NCBI GenBank assembly: GCA_029931535.1
Contig: JAQPZY010001148.1
Coordinates: 1,246,001 to 1,310,000 of the forward strand
Source of the DNA: Margaritifera margaritifera
Lineage: Eukaryota; Mollusca; Bivalvia; Unionida; Margaritiferidae
Direction: 5' to 3'
DNA length: 64,000 bases
In this document: piece by piece, positions 25,576 through 38,300 of the stretch
Numbering within the stretch: position 1 is the first letter of the stretch
How the letters are laid out: every line of letters starts with the position of its first letter
The notes under the pieces: generated by a model
What the model was told of the DNA's origin: nothing
The model's database searches: none
What the model saw: only the letters and a program-made list of their open reading frames with translations
Program-made: the position numbers and the translations under genes

Positions 25576-25766
25576 TTGTTTGCTTTTGATATGAAGTCAT
25601 CCAGATTTTCTCTTCCATGTTGTCACTTCATTGAAGTGGCAACATGGAAGTGAAAGTCTGGATGAATTCATTGAAGTGGCAACATGGAAGAGAAAGGCTG
25701 GATGACTTCACTGAAGTGACAACATGGAAGAGAAAATCTGGATGACTTCATATCAAAAGCAAACAA
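25576..25766. repeat. 55-bp perfect inverted repeat with 40-bp triplication
   Basis: Bases 25576-25630 and 25712-25766 are exact reverse complements. The plus-strand part is made of three tandem 40-bp copies starting at 25631, 25671 and 25711 (each contains CAACATGGAAG and CTGGATGA). The sequence is PLE reverse transcriptase coding DNA, so the element's truncated 5' end has been copied back on itself. Confidence 0.92.
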
Positions 25767-26866
25767 CTTTGACTTTAATCAGTTGATGTAACTACCTGTG
25801 GCAGAGTAAAATCTATTTCCCAAAAGAACTGTGGACAGTTCGTTTCTTCTGTATCGATTGAATTTATTGATTTTAGATCAATATCATAATGAATCTAGAT
25901 CTTAAACATTCCTCAGACAATTATATATCAAAGGGGTAAGACACATCACCGCCGTGCTTTCATTTCCTCTACACCAAAAAGCATTTATAATGAATTAAAG
26001 TAACCAACGAACAGGTTCTTTTATTTCTTTTGAAGAACTTAGAAAGTTTACGCAGAAACAAATGTCCGAATGAAAAAGGAGATTGAACATATTATATATA
26101 AATCGAAAGCTTTCAGTCAATTGAACTGATGCGCGTTTAATATGTCTAAATACTCCAGATGGATGTATCCAACGCTTATGTTGAAGAAGGCTTTATAAAA
26201 AATCATATTAACAATATAACCACGTGTCCAATATGTTAAATTAGCAACAGCGTTAGAAATTGTCATATCTTTACTCTGGGGTAAATCTCAATATAGTCCT
26301 TTTTTCTAAAAGAAAAAAAAAATGTTTTGAAAGATGGTATACTGTATCTGATATAATTATTCCAACGCCTTTTAAAGAAAAGGCGGTAATTATTTTATCA
26401 TGCCCGTCTGTACGTGCGCGCGCGTGAGTCATGGCACGCAACTTCTACACCTTTTTAGATAGAGCCTTCAAACTTTCAGATATGATTGGGGTGGACCGTA
26501 GGTTTACACAACAGTTTTATAATTTGGATTCATCGTCTGGTTTGGGGGTGGGGATATGTTTGGGGTGGGTTAAAGTGATAACTGAGAAAGGCATGGGGAT
26601 ATTGCTAGCGTTACTGCAGACTTCTTGTTAACACGCATTAATATATGCAAAGCATCGTTACGAATCTTTTGAACCATCTGTCTGATTAGTCGATACATGC
26701 TACTAGAAACAAAACAACACTCTACAGCTCATTTTTGTAAAAAAAAAAAACGATCTCACTGACACAGTCAAATACAGCATTTTGCCTTAAGGTGAAATTG
26801 TTTTTGGTTACTTAGTTTTATAAAAGAATGAATACAATCAGATACATCTGACAAAACACTTATTTT
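25767..26866. other. No gene; possible diverged dispersed repeat
   Basis: No exon was recognised. At about 26370-26420 the sequence AAAAGGCGGTAATTA...CCCGTCTGTACGTGCG resembles 37395-37450 and may be one end of a dispersed repeat. A 66-residue frame at 26431-26631 lies in it and has no known domain. Confidence 0.4.
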
Positions 26867-27324
26867 AAAGATAATCTAGAAGGGTTTACAAATGAAGTCG
26901 TAAAGATAATCTAGAAGGGTTTACAAATGCAGTCATAAAGATAATCTAGAAGGGTTTACAAATGCAGTCGTAAAGATAATCTAGAAGGGTTTACAAATGC
27001 AGTCGTAAAGATATTCTAGAAGGGTTTACAAATGCAGTCGTAAAAATAATCTAGAAGGGTTTACAAATGCAGTCGTAAAGATAATCTAGAAGGGTTTACA
27101 AATGCAGTCGTAAAGATAATCTAGAAGGCTTTACAAATGCAGTCGTATGGATAATCTAGAAGGGTTTACAAATGAAGTCGTAAAGATAATCTAGAAGGGT
27201 TTACAAATGCAGTCGTAAGGAAAATCTAGAAGGGATTACAAATGCAGTCGTAAAGATAATCTAGAAGGGTTTACAAATGCAATCGTAAAGATAATCTAGA
27301 AGGGTTTACAAATGCAGTCGTAAA
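26867..27324. repeat. 35-bp minisatellite, 13 copies
   Basis: The unit contains GATAATCTAGAAGGGTTTAC and AAATGCAGTCGTAAA. Copies are highly uniform, with scattered substitutions (for example GAAGTCG or AATCGT). TCTAGA in the unit is palindromic. Confidence 0.96.
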
Positions 27325-27941
27325 TATATAAGAGGTCACCCTTGCTCACATCTTGCGACTATGTAAAATCTAAAATCTATAAAAGCCTAAAAGTAGATTA
27401 GTACAGTAAAGACGATTAAATGTACCATTTTATAAATAAAAAATAATATTTATATAAATATCGGGTAAGTGCTAGACAAACATAAGAAATGAAAATAATT
27501 AGGGTTCCACGTTAATCGTTTTCACTAGCAGATTTAACGTATATTCTCTACAAAAATGTCGCCAACATTCTTTTTTAAGTTGCAGTCATTCAGGAAGTAA
27601 TTTAATAAGCACTTGGTAAATAGCGATTTTCATCTTTGCAAGAGATTGAGGAAATTAAGGACATTCGGTATATTGTTATTAATATATTAATAGCCATAAA
27701 ACAAACGATTGGGGCGGGGGGGGGGTGCTCTTTATTGTACGTTTATATACTATATACATTTTGTCTGACCGTATAAACAAAATGTTTTGTTTCGTGTAAT
27801 CTCATGTAACCCTGGTTCAAATTTGCGTCCAAACCAGATTTTTCCAGTAATTATATAGTCCAAACAGACATTAAAACATGATGCAGTTATCGCATGACTA
27901 ATATTCGAAATTGTCGTGAATGGTAATATTCCTGCTTCAGC

Positions 27942-28463
27942 AATCACTACTTGTATTTTGTACAATGACAGATATCTCAAAATAAAGCCATTAAAAAGGA
28001 ATCACTAATTGTATCTTGTACAATGACAGATATCTCAAAATCAAGCCATTAAAAAGGAATCGCTAATTGTCTTTTGTACAATGACAGATATCTCAAAATC
28101 AAGCCATTAAAAAGGAATCACTAATTGTATTTTGTACAATGACAGATATCTCTAAATCAAGCCATTAGAAAGGAATCGCTAATTGTGTTTTGTACAATGA
28201 CAGATATCTCAAAATCAAGCCATTAAAAAGGAATCACTAATTGTATTTTGTACAATGACAGATATCTCTAAATCAAGCCATTAAAAAGGAATCACTAATT
28301 GTATTTTGTACAATGACAGATATCTCTAAATCAAGCTATTAAAAAGGAATCACTAATTGTATTTTGTACAATGACAGATATCTCTAAGTCAAGCCATTAA
28401 AAAGGAATCACTAATTGTATTTTGTACAATGACAGATATCTCTAAATCAAGCCATTAAAAAGA
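27942..28463. repeat. 58-bp minisatellite, nine copies
   Basis: The unit contains ATTTTGTACAATGACAGATA and AAGCCATTAAAAAGG. Copies begin every 58 bp from 27942 and differ mainly at AATCACT/AATCGCT and CTCAAAATC/CTCTAAATC. Confidence 0.96.
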
Positions 28464-28984
28464 AATTGCTAACAAGTTTTGCATTGATATATCCTGTACC
28501 CTGAAAGCTAATAAAAAGATACATCCATCAACAATGCATTTGCAATCAATCATCTTCTCACGGGTCAATTGTGAAGTTTAAGTTATCAGAGTGAAGTAGA
28601 CGCTGGTGCCATTTTTCGATAAAGTGAAGGATTAATGAGAACTATCACTGAGTTGCCCTCAATAATTGCTTCCTTGGTAAAAGAGTGAATTAAGAATGCA
28701 ATCCACCAAAAATTGGTATTTTACAGCCTATTTCTTTAATTTGTCTACTATTTGCCAGGGGCTTCCATTCGACCTAAACTCTTCTTTGTTTTCTGTGATT
28801 AACCTTTTCTGTGGAAGCAGCTTTTTTATTGCTTTTTTTTTTACCTGTGAAAGATAGATTAATCGAATTTCACGAATCCCATCATATAGTATGATAGATC
28901 TTCCTGCACGTAACAAGTGATAAAATTCAGATACGATGCATGTCAAGTCAAACTATAAACTAGGTAATTAAACTAAAATAGTTG
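28464..28984. other. No gene recognised
   Basis: Spacer between two minisatellites with no recognisable exon or transposon. Confidence 0.45.
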
Positions 28985-29128
28985 ACAATGTTACATATGT
29001 ACATAAAGACAATGTTACATATGTACATAAAGACATTGTTACATATGTACATAAAGACAATGTTATATATGTACATAAAGACAATGTTACATATGTACAT
29101 AAAGACAATGTTACATATGCACATAAAG
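28985..29128. repeat. 24-bp minisatellite, six copies
   Basis: The unit is ACAATGTTACATATGTACAT plus AAAG. ACATATGT and ATGTACAT are overlapping palindromes. The 24-bp length keeps frames open on both strands, giving 8-residue peptide repeats that are not evidence of a gene. Confidence 0.96.
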
Positions 29129-30256
29129 ACACTTCTTTTGCATGCTTTGCGGGCATTCTTCGTGGAATACTTTTTAGCAAATATTACCACTCTCTCCCGC
29201 ACAAGGACTATTTCTTCGACGGAAATTCGTACGTTCGTGTACAATCTTAATTGACAGAAAAGCCTACATTATTTGCTTCAATAAAGGTTCGAGAACCTGT
29301 AAACTTTGCCTATTCTATAAAGAGAAGAAACAAAAAAAAAAAAAAACAACAAGAAAACTTCAGAGAAGAACTGAGTGGATCTTATATTAAATTGCAGAAG
29401 CTTCTTTCACACCCACCTCTTATATCTATCACTTCCCTAAGGCTTCCATTGAACCTACGATAATTGATTTGTTTTCTAGACAATCTGTTTTTAAAGTCAA
29501 CGTTTGCTCTATCCTATGGCTGAGTATTATACATAAGCTGTTTCCTACAACTTCAAACACACGACCAGAGTATAAAACCAGCATTTAAAAGAGGATCGAT
29601 GGAACTTAATGACTTCTCTTTGCTCGTCGTTAAAACCGGATGTAGCGTGGAAAATATAGTAAGTGTGCATTTGTACTGGAATGACAAATAATATATGCGA
29701 ATATATTGAGTCAGGGTTAAGCATTAACATGAGGTCTTCATTTACTTGCTTGGCTTAGATGTTTTCATTTGTGTATTTTTTATTTTATTTTTTAAATTTA
29801 TTAATTTTATTTTTTTCATTAAAAATGTGCATGTCTAATTTCAGCAAGAAATCAGCAAGTATACTTGCAATAACAAGTGTGAAAAAGATATATATTACTG
29901 CCTCCTTTTTTGAAAACCTAGCCCTATAGACCATCCTCTCTGAAACAATCTTTGTTCCTGGTTTCGGACTTAAGGAACCTCAGCATATGTTACCATTTTT
30001 CAGCCAATTGTTGTTTAGGAACCAAATAAACATAATTTAAATTAGGAGTGGTATTCAGTTACAAGCACAATTTGCATTGTTTTAACAGCAACTTTAAAAT
30101 AGCCTTTTGTAGAACGGGTTTTCTTTTCACATTTTGTGAATATGTTTTATAACAGACCCAGATACCCACAAATAGAACACGAGGTGTACAAATGTGGCTC
30201 GATCTGTTCCACATTCACGCGGTAAACTATTTTGACTGTCTCGACCCCCCCCCACG

Positions 30257-30257
<1 letters not shown>
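29129..30257. other. No gene recognised
   Basis: No exon, RNA gene or transposon was recognised; there is an A-rich stretch at about 29332-29352. Confidence 0.45.

Positions 30258-30297
<40 letters not shown>
30258..30297. repeat. (AC)n microsatellite
   Basis: About 20 AC units after a C-rich stretch (30245-30253). Confidence 0.95.
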
Positions 30298-30300
<3 letters not shown>

Positions 30301-30679
30301 AGGCAATATTCAACCAATGAATTGTTTATTTTAGAGCCGTAACAATACATTGGTACATCGATTTGTTCATTGCCACCCTGATATCGCGATATGCACGACG
30401 TAACATTCAATAGAAAGCAGCGTAAAAGGTGTGGCAAAGCAAACAGATCTCATTAGGTGCATTCTGGAAAGGTCATTTGCTCTAAGAGTTCAAGTCATTT
30501 CATTAACATGCAACATAACCTATGTTTCTTTTTCATATTGTGTGTCCAAATTAATGCCTAAAGGAAGTCAGAGAGTTTTCGAATGAATCTGAACTGTCAT
30601 GTGTTACAAAAGAGATTTTTAAAAATAATAATAATTGTGGATGAGAGGGGAAATTAACTATATGTATATAATGGATAGA

Positions 30680-30680
<1 letters not shown>

Positions 30681-30735
<55 letters not shown>
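30681..30735. repeat. (TTA)n microsatellite
   Basis: About 18 TTA units. Confidence 0.95.
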
Positions 30736-30736
<1 letters not shown>

Positions 30737-30873
30737 AGTGTGTATTCATTCAGGATACATTGGACTAATGTCACATAAATGCAAGATCAAATTTCTGGAC
30801 TGGAGTCGAACATGCAAATATTGACATATTGATTTAACTCATCCACTCATCAAAATGTTGACAATGCTTTAGA

Positions 30874-30876
<3 letters not shown>

Positions 30877-30946
<70 letters not shown>

Positions 30947-30947
30947 G

Positions 30948-31033
<86 letters not shown>
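30877..31033. repeat. Compound (CT)n(TA)n microsatellite
   Basis: (CT)n at about 30877-30945 and (TA)n at 30949-31033, separated by CCTGT. Confidence 0.95.
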
Positions 31034-31037
<4 letters not shown>

Positions 31038-32440
31038 ATGTATGTGCTACATTGATCGATTGGTATTATGTAGTAGTGTTTTACGGCACATCACTACAAT
31101 AGTGGCTGTATGGTGCCGACTAATAGTAAAGTTTGAAAAATGTCATTGTAATTGGGCATATTGCATAAAGTGAGAAGAACAAATCAATCATAATAGCCTC
31201 AAAGACATTGTTGAACCTTCAAACGAGTATATTGCTGATCTGCCAGTGGTTTACAATATGAGACGTTCTAACTTGTTGGCAAATTACCAACACAGATGTC
31301 CATAGGGTTAGGTTAGCCATAACGTCCTTATATGCAAATAAATATGAAGGAAGATCCTGAAACTGAAGATTTTGATTCTCGTTCTCACAGGAAACAGCTT
31401 TCCTTTTCATTTAACATGTGCTCATCAACTCACGTGGGCAACTTTGATTCCCTGTCTGGTACATTAGGACCGAAAGTTAATTTGGTATAATGCCTTAATG
31501 ACTGTACCTATTTTAGTATTTCTGTGAATAAATGAAATGCTTAAAACAATCCTTTAATTTGGTATGAGAAAAGTCGGTTCATATGTTATAACAAATTGAT
31601 GCTCTACTGTAATTACAGCAGCGATCATGATGCTATATTGGACGAAATAATTGCATAGTATCGAATTGTAACAGATCTATAGTATGTGCTATTTATTTAC
31701 ATCTACGTTTTATAGATTCGATATAATTAAGTGATTATATTTTTGATTATGTGGATTTGGTGTTGGGAAATAATCTCTCAAACCAAGTAATTGGCCAATT
31801 AGTAGGTACAGTCGTCATACTGAATTGTATTCACGGGACACAAATGTAGCTCGGGTTAGTTTCGTAAATCGGCCCCGCAGAAAATTCTCAATATAAGGAT
31901 ATACTGGGATATTCTCAGCTATAAGTGTTTAGCAATTAGAGAAATCAGTATGTCCGTGTACTGGTTGGCCGGCCTGTTTTGCGATACGTGGCATGAAATA
32001 CCGATCCAGGGCTAATAGCTGCGTACAGATAAATCATACCAATATGAAAGAAGAAGAAACATACAGGTGTGAAATTAGAGTCTAGTGAATGTGTGGTCGT
32101 TGGTTTGATTGGAGGAAACATATCTGTGGTTTCAGTCCATTTTAGAACCCTTACGTGACAGCGTCTGCTGTCTTAAGTTTCTTGGAAATAAAAGGAAAAG
32201 AACGAGCCCAAGCCAAGCTCACGCAGTACGTTCACATATTTTTTTTTTCTTTTTTTGCACGGACTTAACGTGAACTTTCATGCTACAATATATTTGTGTG
32301 TTATAATTGTTAACTTAGATTTATTAAAATTGAATTTTAGTATTATTCATTAGTATAATAAAAATTATCGGATATCATAGAACGCGTCACTTATTATTTG
32401 GGGTCTTATTTATACTGGCTTTTGTCTGCAATAAATAGGT
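31034..32440. other. No gene recognised
   Basis: No convincing exon or transposon. A 63-residue minus-strand frame at 31219-31410 has no known domain. Confidence 0.45.
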
Positions 32441-32624
32441 ACAAGTTTTAACTGCATGGTAATATACGGTTGATTAGATCCTCAATAGAGATTGCCTTAC
32501 AAGTTTTAACTGCATGGTAATATACGGTTGATTAGATCCTCAATAGAGATTGCCTTACAAGTTTTAACTGCATGGTAATATACGGTTGATTAGATCCTCA
32601 ATAGAGATTGCCTTACAAGTTTAA
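32441..32624. repeat. 58-bp repeat, three identical copies
   Basis: Copies at 32441, 32499 and 32557 are identical as read, followed by a partial fourth (ACAAGTTT). The unit contains TTTTAACTGCATGGTAATAT and CCTCAATAGAGATTGCC. Identity implies recent expansion. Confidence 0.96.
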
Positions 32625-32758
32625 AAATTCAATTCTTTGATCATGTCGAAATTCTAGTGATCTTTTCCACACACAATTGTTTTTCAATCTGTAACATTCA
32701 GGTGAATAACTGGGATAACACAAATATCTTAAGTATATTTTTTGGCATATAGATATAT

Positions 32759-32900
32759 GGCAAATGAGAGACAATTCCCTTCTGATACACGAGCAATGAG
32801 TTTTATGGCCAATGAGAGACAATTCCCTTCTGATTGATGAGCTATGACTTTTTTGGCCAAATAGAAACAATTTCTCCTGATAAATTAGCTATGACTTTTT
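32759..32900. repeat. 48-bp repeat, three copies
   Basis: Copies begin at 32759, 32807 and 32855 with GGCMAATGAGAGACAATT-like sequence. The third is diverged. Confidence 0.9.
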
Positions 32901-32927
32901 TGCTACCGCATTACGAGCAAACTCAAC

Positions 32928-33954
32928 AACACAGAGTATTATACCGCTTGATAATACACTGGGACTTGCATATTATAGAAAACACAGAGTAATATACCGC
33001 TTGATAATACACTGGGACTTGCAGATTTCAGACAACATAGAGTAATATACCGCTTGATAATACCCTGGGACTTGCAGATTTCAGACAACATAGAGTATTA
33101 TACCGCTTGATAATACCCTGGGACTTGCAGATTTCAGACAACATAGAGTATTATACCGCTTGATAATACACTGGGACTTGCAGATTTCAGACAACATAGA
33201 GTAATATACCGCTTGCTAATACACTGGAACTTGCAGATTTCAGACAAAACAGAGTATTATGCGGCTTTGATAATACACTAAGACTTGCATATTTCAGACC
33301 ACACAGAGCTATGCCGCTTGATAATACACTGGGACTTGCAGATTTCAGACCACACAGAGCATTATACCGCTTTGATAACACACTGGGACTTGCAGATTTC
33401 AGACAACACAGAGCATTATGCGGCTTTGATAATACACTGAGACTTGCATATTTCAGACCACACAGCGCTATACCGCTTGAGTATTATACGGCTTTGATAA
33501 TACACTGGGACTTGCATATTTCAGACCACACAGAGCTATACCGCTTGATAATACACTGGGACTTGCAGATTTCAGACAACACAGAGCATTATACCGCTTT
33601 GATAACACACTGGGACTTGCATATTTCAGACAACACAGAGCATTATACTCCTTTGATAATACACTGGGACTTGCAGATTTCAGACAACACAGAGCATTAT
33701 ACCGCTTTGATAACACACTGGGACTTGCAGATATCAGACAATACAGAGCATTATACCGCTTTGATAACACACTGGGACTTGGAGATTTTAGACAACACAG
33801 AGCATTATACCGCTTTGATAACACACTGGTACTTGCATATTTCAGACAACACAGAGAATTATACCGCTTGATAATACACTGGGACTTGCAGATTTCAGAC
33901 CACACAGAGCTATACCGCTTGATAATACACTGGGACTTGCAGATTTCAGACAAC
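32928..33954. repeat. ~53-bp minisatellite, about 19 copies
   Basis: The unit contains ATACCGCTTGATAATACACT and GGGACTTGCAGATTTCAGAC. Lengths vary: 53 bp, 54 bp where CCGCTTTGAT has an extra T, and about 48 bp where ATT is lost in CAGAGCTATACC. Long open frames on both strands (repeats of HWDLQISDNTEHYTALI, or the reverse) follow from the 54-bp copies and are not genes. Confidence 0.96.
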
Positions 33955-35147
33955 TATGATTATTTTAAGATTTTCTTGATTAGCTCCTTAGCGTTGGCTC
34001 AAATTATCCAAAGACGTAAAGCTCCTGAGTCGGGTAGTTTGACAAAAATAGAAGACGGAAAATATAACATCTCACTGGAAACAAAAAACAGTAAATCGCC
34101 GATTCGCTGAGGTAAAGCAGCAGCGAAAAGATACTTTGGAAAAATGCATATATTTATTAATACTGAGTAGTTTTCCCGATAAAATCATTTGTAACTGGTA
34201 TAATATGGATCATGCAATGAATATGCTTCCTCTTTCTTTTAAATTTGTTAAACATATTTTTCATGCCAGTCTCCTATGGTAAGTGTAGAGGCGAAAGCTA
34301 AAAAAGGCACCAGATATAGTTCTACAAAGATTACGATTCAAGTTTTCTTTCTAAAATTAAAATTTCAATGATATTCACAATCGCATTAAATTAGAGAATA
34401 AACTACTCAGTTGGAGTCGAGGAATGTCAGCAGGCAGCATTCCAAAGCTAATATTCATTTTTATTCATGCATTCATGGGGTATCAGTGCCCAAGTTGGCA
34501 AACCCCCAGCAAGCTCAATAATTATTTGATCTCACAAAAACGGTGTTTTTCTGCCACAATTTACATTTGATGGGTACGAGTTATGTCTTTTCTAACATAA
34601 CTTTATCACGATCTGTCACATTTAGCCTAATAAATTAAGTGGTACGAGTTTTCTAGATTTGCAATCAGTATCATCTGCGCATAATTTTCCTCGTAGTAGG
34701 AGACGCTGCGCTTTTTTCAAAGTAGTGCGTGTTTCAAACTTGGAAGTTTAACATTATAAACAAATACTGTCGATTCGACGTAAAAATCAATCATTGTATC
34801 GTATTATAGCTTTGTTTTGATTCAATGGTGAAATACAGGTGTACAAAAAAGTGTTTAGGAGTTCAAACAGAATAAGTGTCAGATAACTTTAGAATGTGAT
34901 GGAAACGTGGTTTGAAATTTCCATGATCGGATTCAAAGTTCAAAGGAATCATGATGATGGAATTGTGCAACTATGGACTTGCGTGAATTTTCTGTGTGGC
35001 CTAGGTTGGGCAAAATTCATGAATCATAAGATGTTTATGCTCTAATGAACCTGATAAAACAAACAGCGTCTATGAAAATGTGTGGGAATGTGCCCATTAA
35101 TCTTAGACAGAATTTGATGTACTCTATCTCCGTCTGTCTGTCGTATG

Positions 35148-35151
<4 letters not shown>
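33955..35151. other. No gene recognised
   Basis: No exon, RNA gene or transposon was recognised. Confidence 0.45.

Positions 35152-35205
<54 letters not shown>
35152..35205. repeat. (TC)n microsatellite
   Basis: About 27 TC units. Confidence 0.95.
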
Positions 35206-35208
<3 letters not shown>

Positions 35209-35345
35209 CCATGTTTACAAATGACTATTTACCAAACGTCAGCGAGTGGTAGAACGAATTTGAATGGGAGAAGGTCAAGCAAAGGCTTAAAATTTATTCA
35301 AGTTTTTATTTGAAACCTTGAACAAATATCTCACCTATTAACATA

Positions 35346-35357
35346 TCTCTTTCTCTT

Positions 35358-35397
<40 letters not shown>
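35346..35397. repeat. (TC)n microsatellite
   Basis: TC-rich tract with a few extra T near its left end, about 140 bp from the previous one. Confidence 0.95.
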
Positions 35398-35399
<2 letters not shown>

Positions 35400-38300
35400 G
35401 CATACACATATACACACAGACACACAAACACATTACAGATTGCGATCGCGATTGAGGTAACTAATACTGGACTCGATCGTGTGCTAATTAGATAAGGTCG
35501 GGGTGAAATGCATTCAGTAAGCAGCCGACGTCAATACTTCAATTAACATCTTATTTTATTACATTTATTTAATGAAGAAACACTTTTAAAGTATTTTAAA
35601 ACTATATGTCAACCCACGCAGAAGACACGAGAAGTGTTGTATCTATCAGCCAACGTGTCAGAGACTCTACGAAGAAATTATATTATACGTTGCTTAAAGA
35701 AATTTGTCTCTTCTTTCCAGTTTAACTTGGCTTAACGGATGCATATTCTGCAATATATTTTGTCATTTAAAAGTATGGAATTAGAAAAAGAAAGAATATG
35801 CTCCCATATTTTCCCATTTCTGAGCGTACGAAGATTTACCAAAATATGCTAACTTATATTTCTTAAGAAATATCCTGCCAATAATCCCAATAAAGAGAAA
35901 TATACACTATTCCTTCCTACCACATCACTAATTGACTGCTGGCCACAACATTAAATCTACATTCTACCAAACTCGCAATTGATTGGAATGGAGGAATTGT
36001 CGCAGAAGCTAGTTTCTGGACTTTTTTGTGACTAGGGTTTCCTGACGTCAATACCTCTTAGCGCCACTGTATGACGCACCGGTTATATTGAAAAATATTA
36101 CACTGTATAATCACGCACCGGTTATATTGAAAAATATTACACGGTTCGTAGAGCAATATAATGAAGCCTGGGACCTATATTAACCCTCTTCACAATAGAT
36201 TGACTCGATAGAAGAATGGTAATATATCAACTACCACTGATTGTCTTTAAATATTTCCAAAAATGAAGCTATAGAGTGGGCTAAGGTTTTAAGTGATCGA
36301 TACCTCTGGATACCATGTATTGCTCGCAGTGGCTACTTCCAAAACCGTTCTACTGTTTTGAACGTGAAATTGTCAAGAGCTGATCTTAACCATCCTTTTT
36401 CTGCTCAAACTTATCTATTCAATTTTCTATTAAATCTGGTCAAAGGAAATATTGTTGCATGCGTAATTGCCCGGAATTGACAAGATTTTGGCGCCAAATG
36501 AACGATTTACCCTGTATCAGAATTTCCAAGCATCTTCCATGCAGAATGTATGCAGGGAATAGAACGCATAATCCGGGCCTTGGAAAGATTATAATAGCCC
36601 TGTTAAACGTAGGAAATCAGTTCCAATTTCATGCTTTCGACTGACCTGCAAGATTTTTTTTAAATATTCGTAAGGCATAGAACAAAGCAGGGAAACTGGC
36701 GGTCTTCATTGCAGAAGCAGCCATGTTCACAGCAAAGATATCCTGAAATGTGCTTCGATATTAATATTTCTAAAAATTACAGGAGATGCTGCTGCCTGTA
36801 AATGGATTCTTGCGCTACTTAAACAGAATATATTTGACTAATTCTGCATAAAAAAAGGAAATTGTCTTTATCACGTTATGCTTGATCACATGGTAATGAA
36901 AGAAAATTAGATGATAAAGTGCATTATATCCAGCTGTGCAAGACATGCATATTTCTCCATAAACATAGCCCTAAAATTCAGACTTTTTCAAGGTGAATAC
37001 ACAAGTTAATATGTCTATTAAAAACGCATTCATAGTTTTTAGCCAAGATGGTCGTATTACTAGCTAAAATGCCTGATTTACATTCAGAAGTAGAACAAAT
37101 TCCGTCCAAGACTCAAGTGAAAAGTTGCTTCCTGATATAAAATTGGATATGTTACTCACGAACGACTCAAAAAGTGACGTATATTTCTGTGTAATTGTAG
37201 TTTATTTACAATGCAAATCTAACACACATTGTTATGTATAATTTTAAGGCAGGCATTAAAGACTGACAGTAAGGGAACGATGAGGGGAAAATAGTATATC
37301 ATGATGTAAAGTATAGCTTCTGTTCCAATTAACAGAATTCTAAAAAAGGACGAGAGTTTAGTGAAAATGTTTGGAAACATTTTATACCCTCCTTTTCGAT
37401 TTTAGGAAAGCGGCGATACTAGCTATATCTCGATGTCCGTCCGTACGTCTGTCACGTTTTATATAAATGCAAAGCTTCCTTACCGTTTATGTTACAGTGG
37501 CAAGACTTGGCAGTCGACTTTCCTAAATGATTTAGATTTGCAAAAAGGTTTTGAAATTTTGCTGCAACCCTGGCTTTACCATAGACTTTAGTCAACAGTA
37601 GTATAATACTCTCTCTTCTCTATTGATTACGCTTTTCATTTTCATTTTGGTGCGGTTCACAGAATATATACATATAAGAGGTAAACACAATCAAGCATAG
37701 GATCACACCGAGCATTAAATGAAAGCTTTTGATAGTTTTGTAAGTGCATAACACCTTTTTTGCTCATGACATGGCTTTCAAACTCAGTAAGTGACTTCTG
37801 AGTGGATTTAGGTTGGCTGTATGTTTTCCAACTTTCTGTGGAACCCTAGTCTCTACACACCTTCACCCCGAATTCTAAAGAGCCTCTTAGCAGGGGTATG
37901 AGGAAACAAATGCATTTATGTCCTTATTTCTATTGATTAAGATTTTTAAAAAGAAAATGTGCGTAGTACAGTTCTTAAATTACTCAAGACATATCATGTT
38001 TGTTATAACTGTTTTCACCCTCAGATGCCATGGGATAGAGGGACCAAGGGAATAAAAAAAAAGTATGAAACAACCCAATCATGTTATCATAGATGTCAAA
38101 TGAAAGGTCTTAGATAGTACTTTAGCATGGAAACAATTAAATCTTTGAAAACTTGCAAAGCGCGAAAGTCAGGGATGTAGATTATCTAAAGAGTTTGTTT
38201 ACATACTTTATGAAGCGTCATATCCTTTTTTCTTTTTAATAACTCTGTACATAGCAGGAAACTGTCCAGGTATAGGGTGGGGAGAGATGGCTAGGGGTAC

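Larger units (their letters stand above)
24060..25766 (-). mobile_element. Penelope-like element copy 2, 5'-truncated
   Basis: Read on the minus strand from about 25630 to 24060. The reverse transcriptase end comes first: a segment reading DDFISKANNFHP, then after frameshifts KTTDKHQYLLPSSCHP and RRICSNAETFQKRYEKL. These are the conserved C-terminal motifs of Penelope reverse transcriptases. Next come the linker (LDLIPFILTYHRDNPK, then a stop) and an intact GIY-YIG frame (24595-25104). The non-coding tail follows, with a hammerhead-like hairpin at 24121-24157. The catalytic part of the reverse transcriptase is missing. The 5' end is a fold-back of the element onto itself (25576-25766). Frameshifts and stops make it non-autonomous. 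Confidence 0.88.

Noticed and set aside
25104..25600. Treating the upstream PLE region as one continuous reverse transcriptase gene
   Set aside because: The motifs fall in different frames and are separated by stops, so it is a broken relic.
33311..33953. Long frames on both strands with HWDLQISDNTEHYTAL-like repeats
   Set aside because: They follow from 54-bp satellite units; both strands are open at once, as expected of a stop-free repeat.
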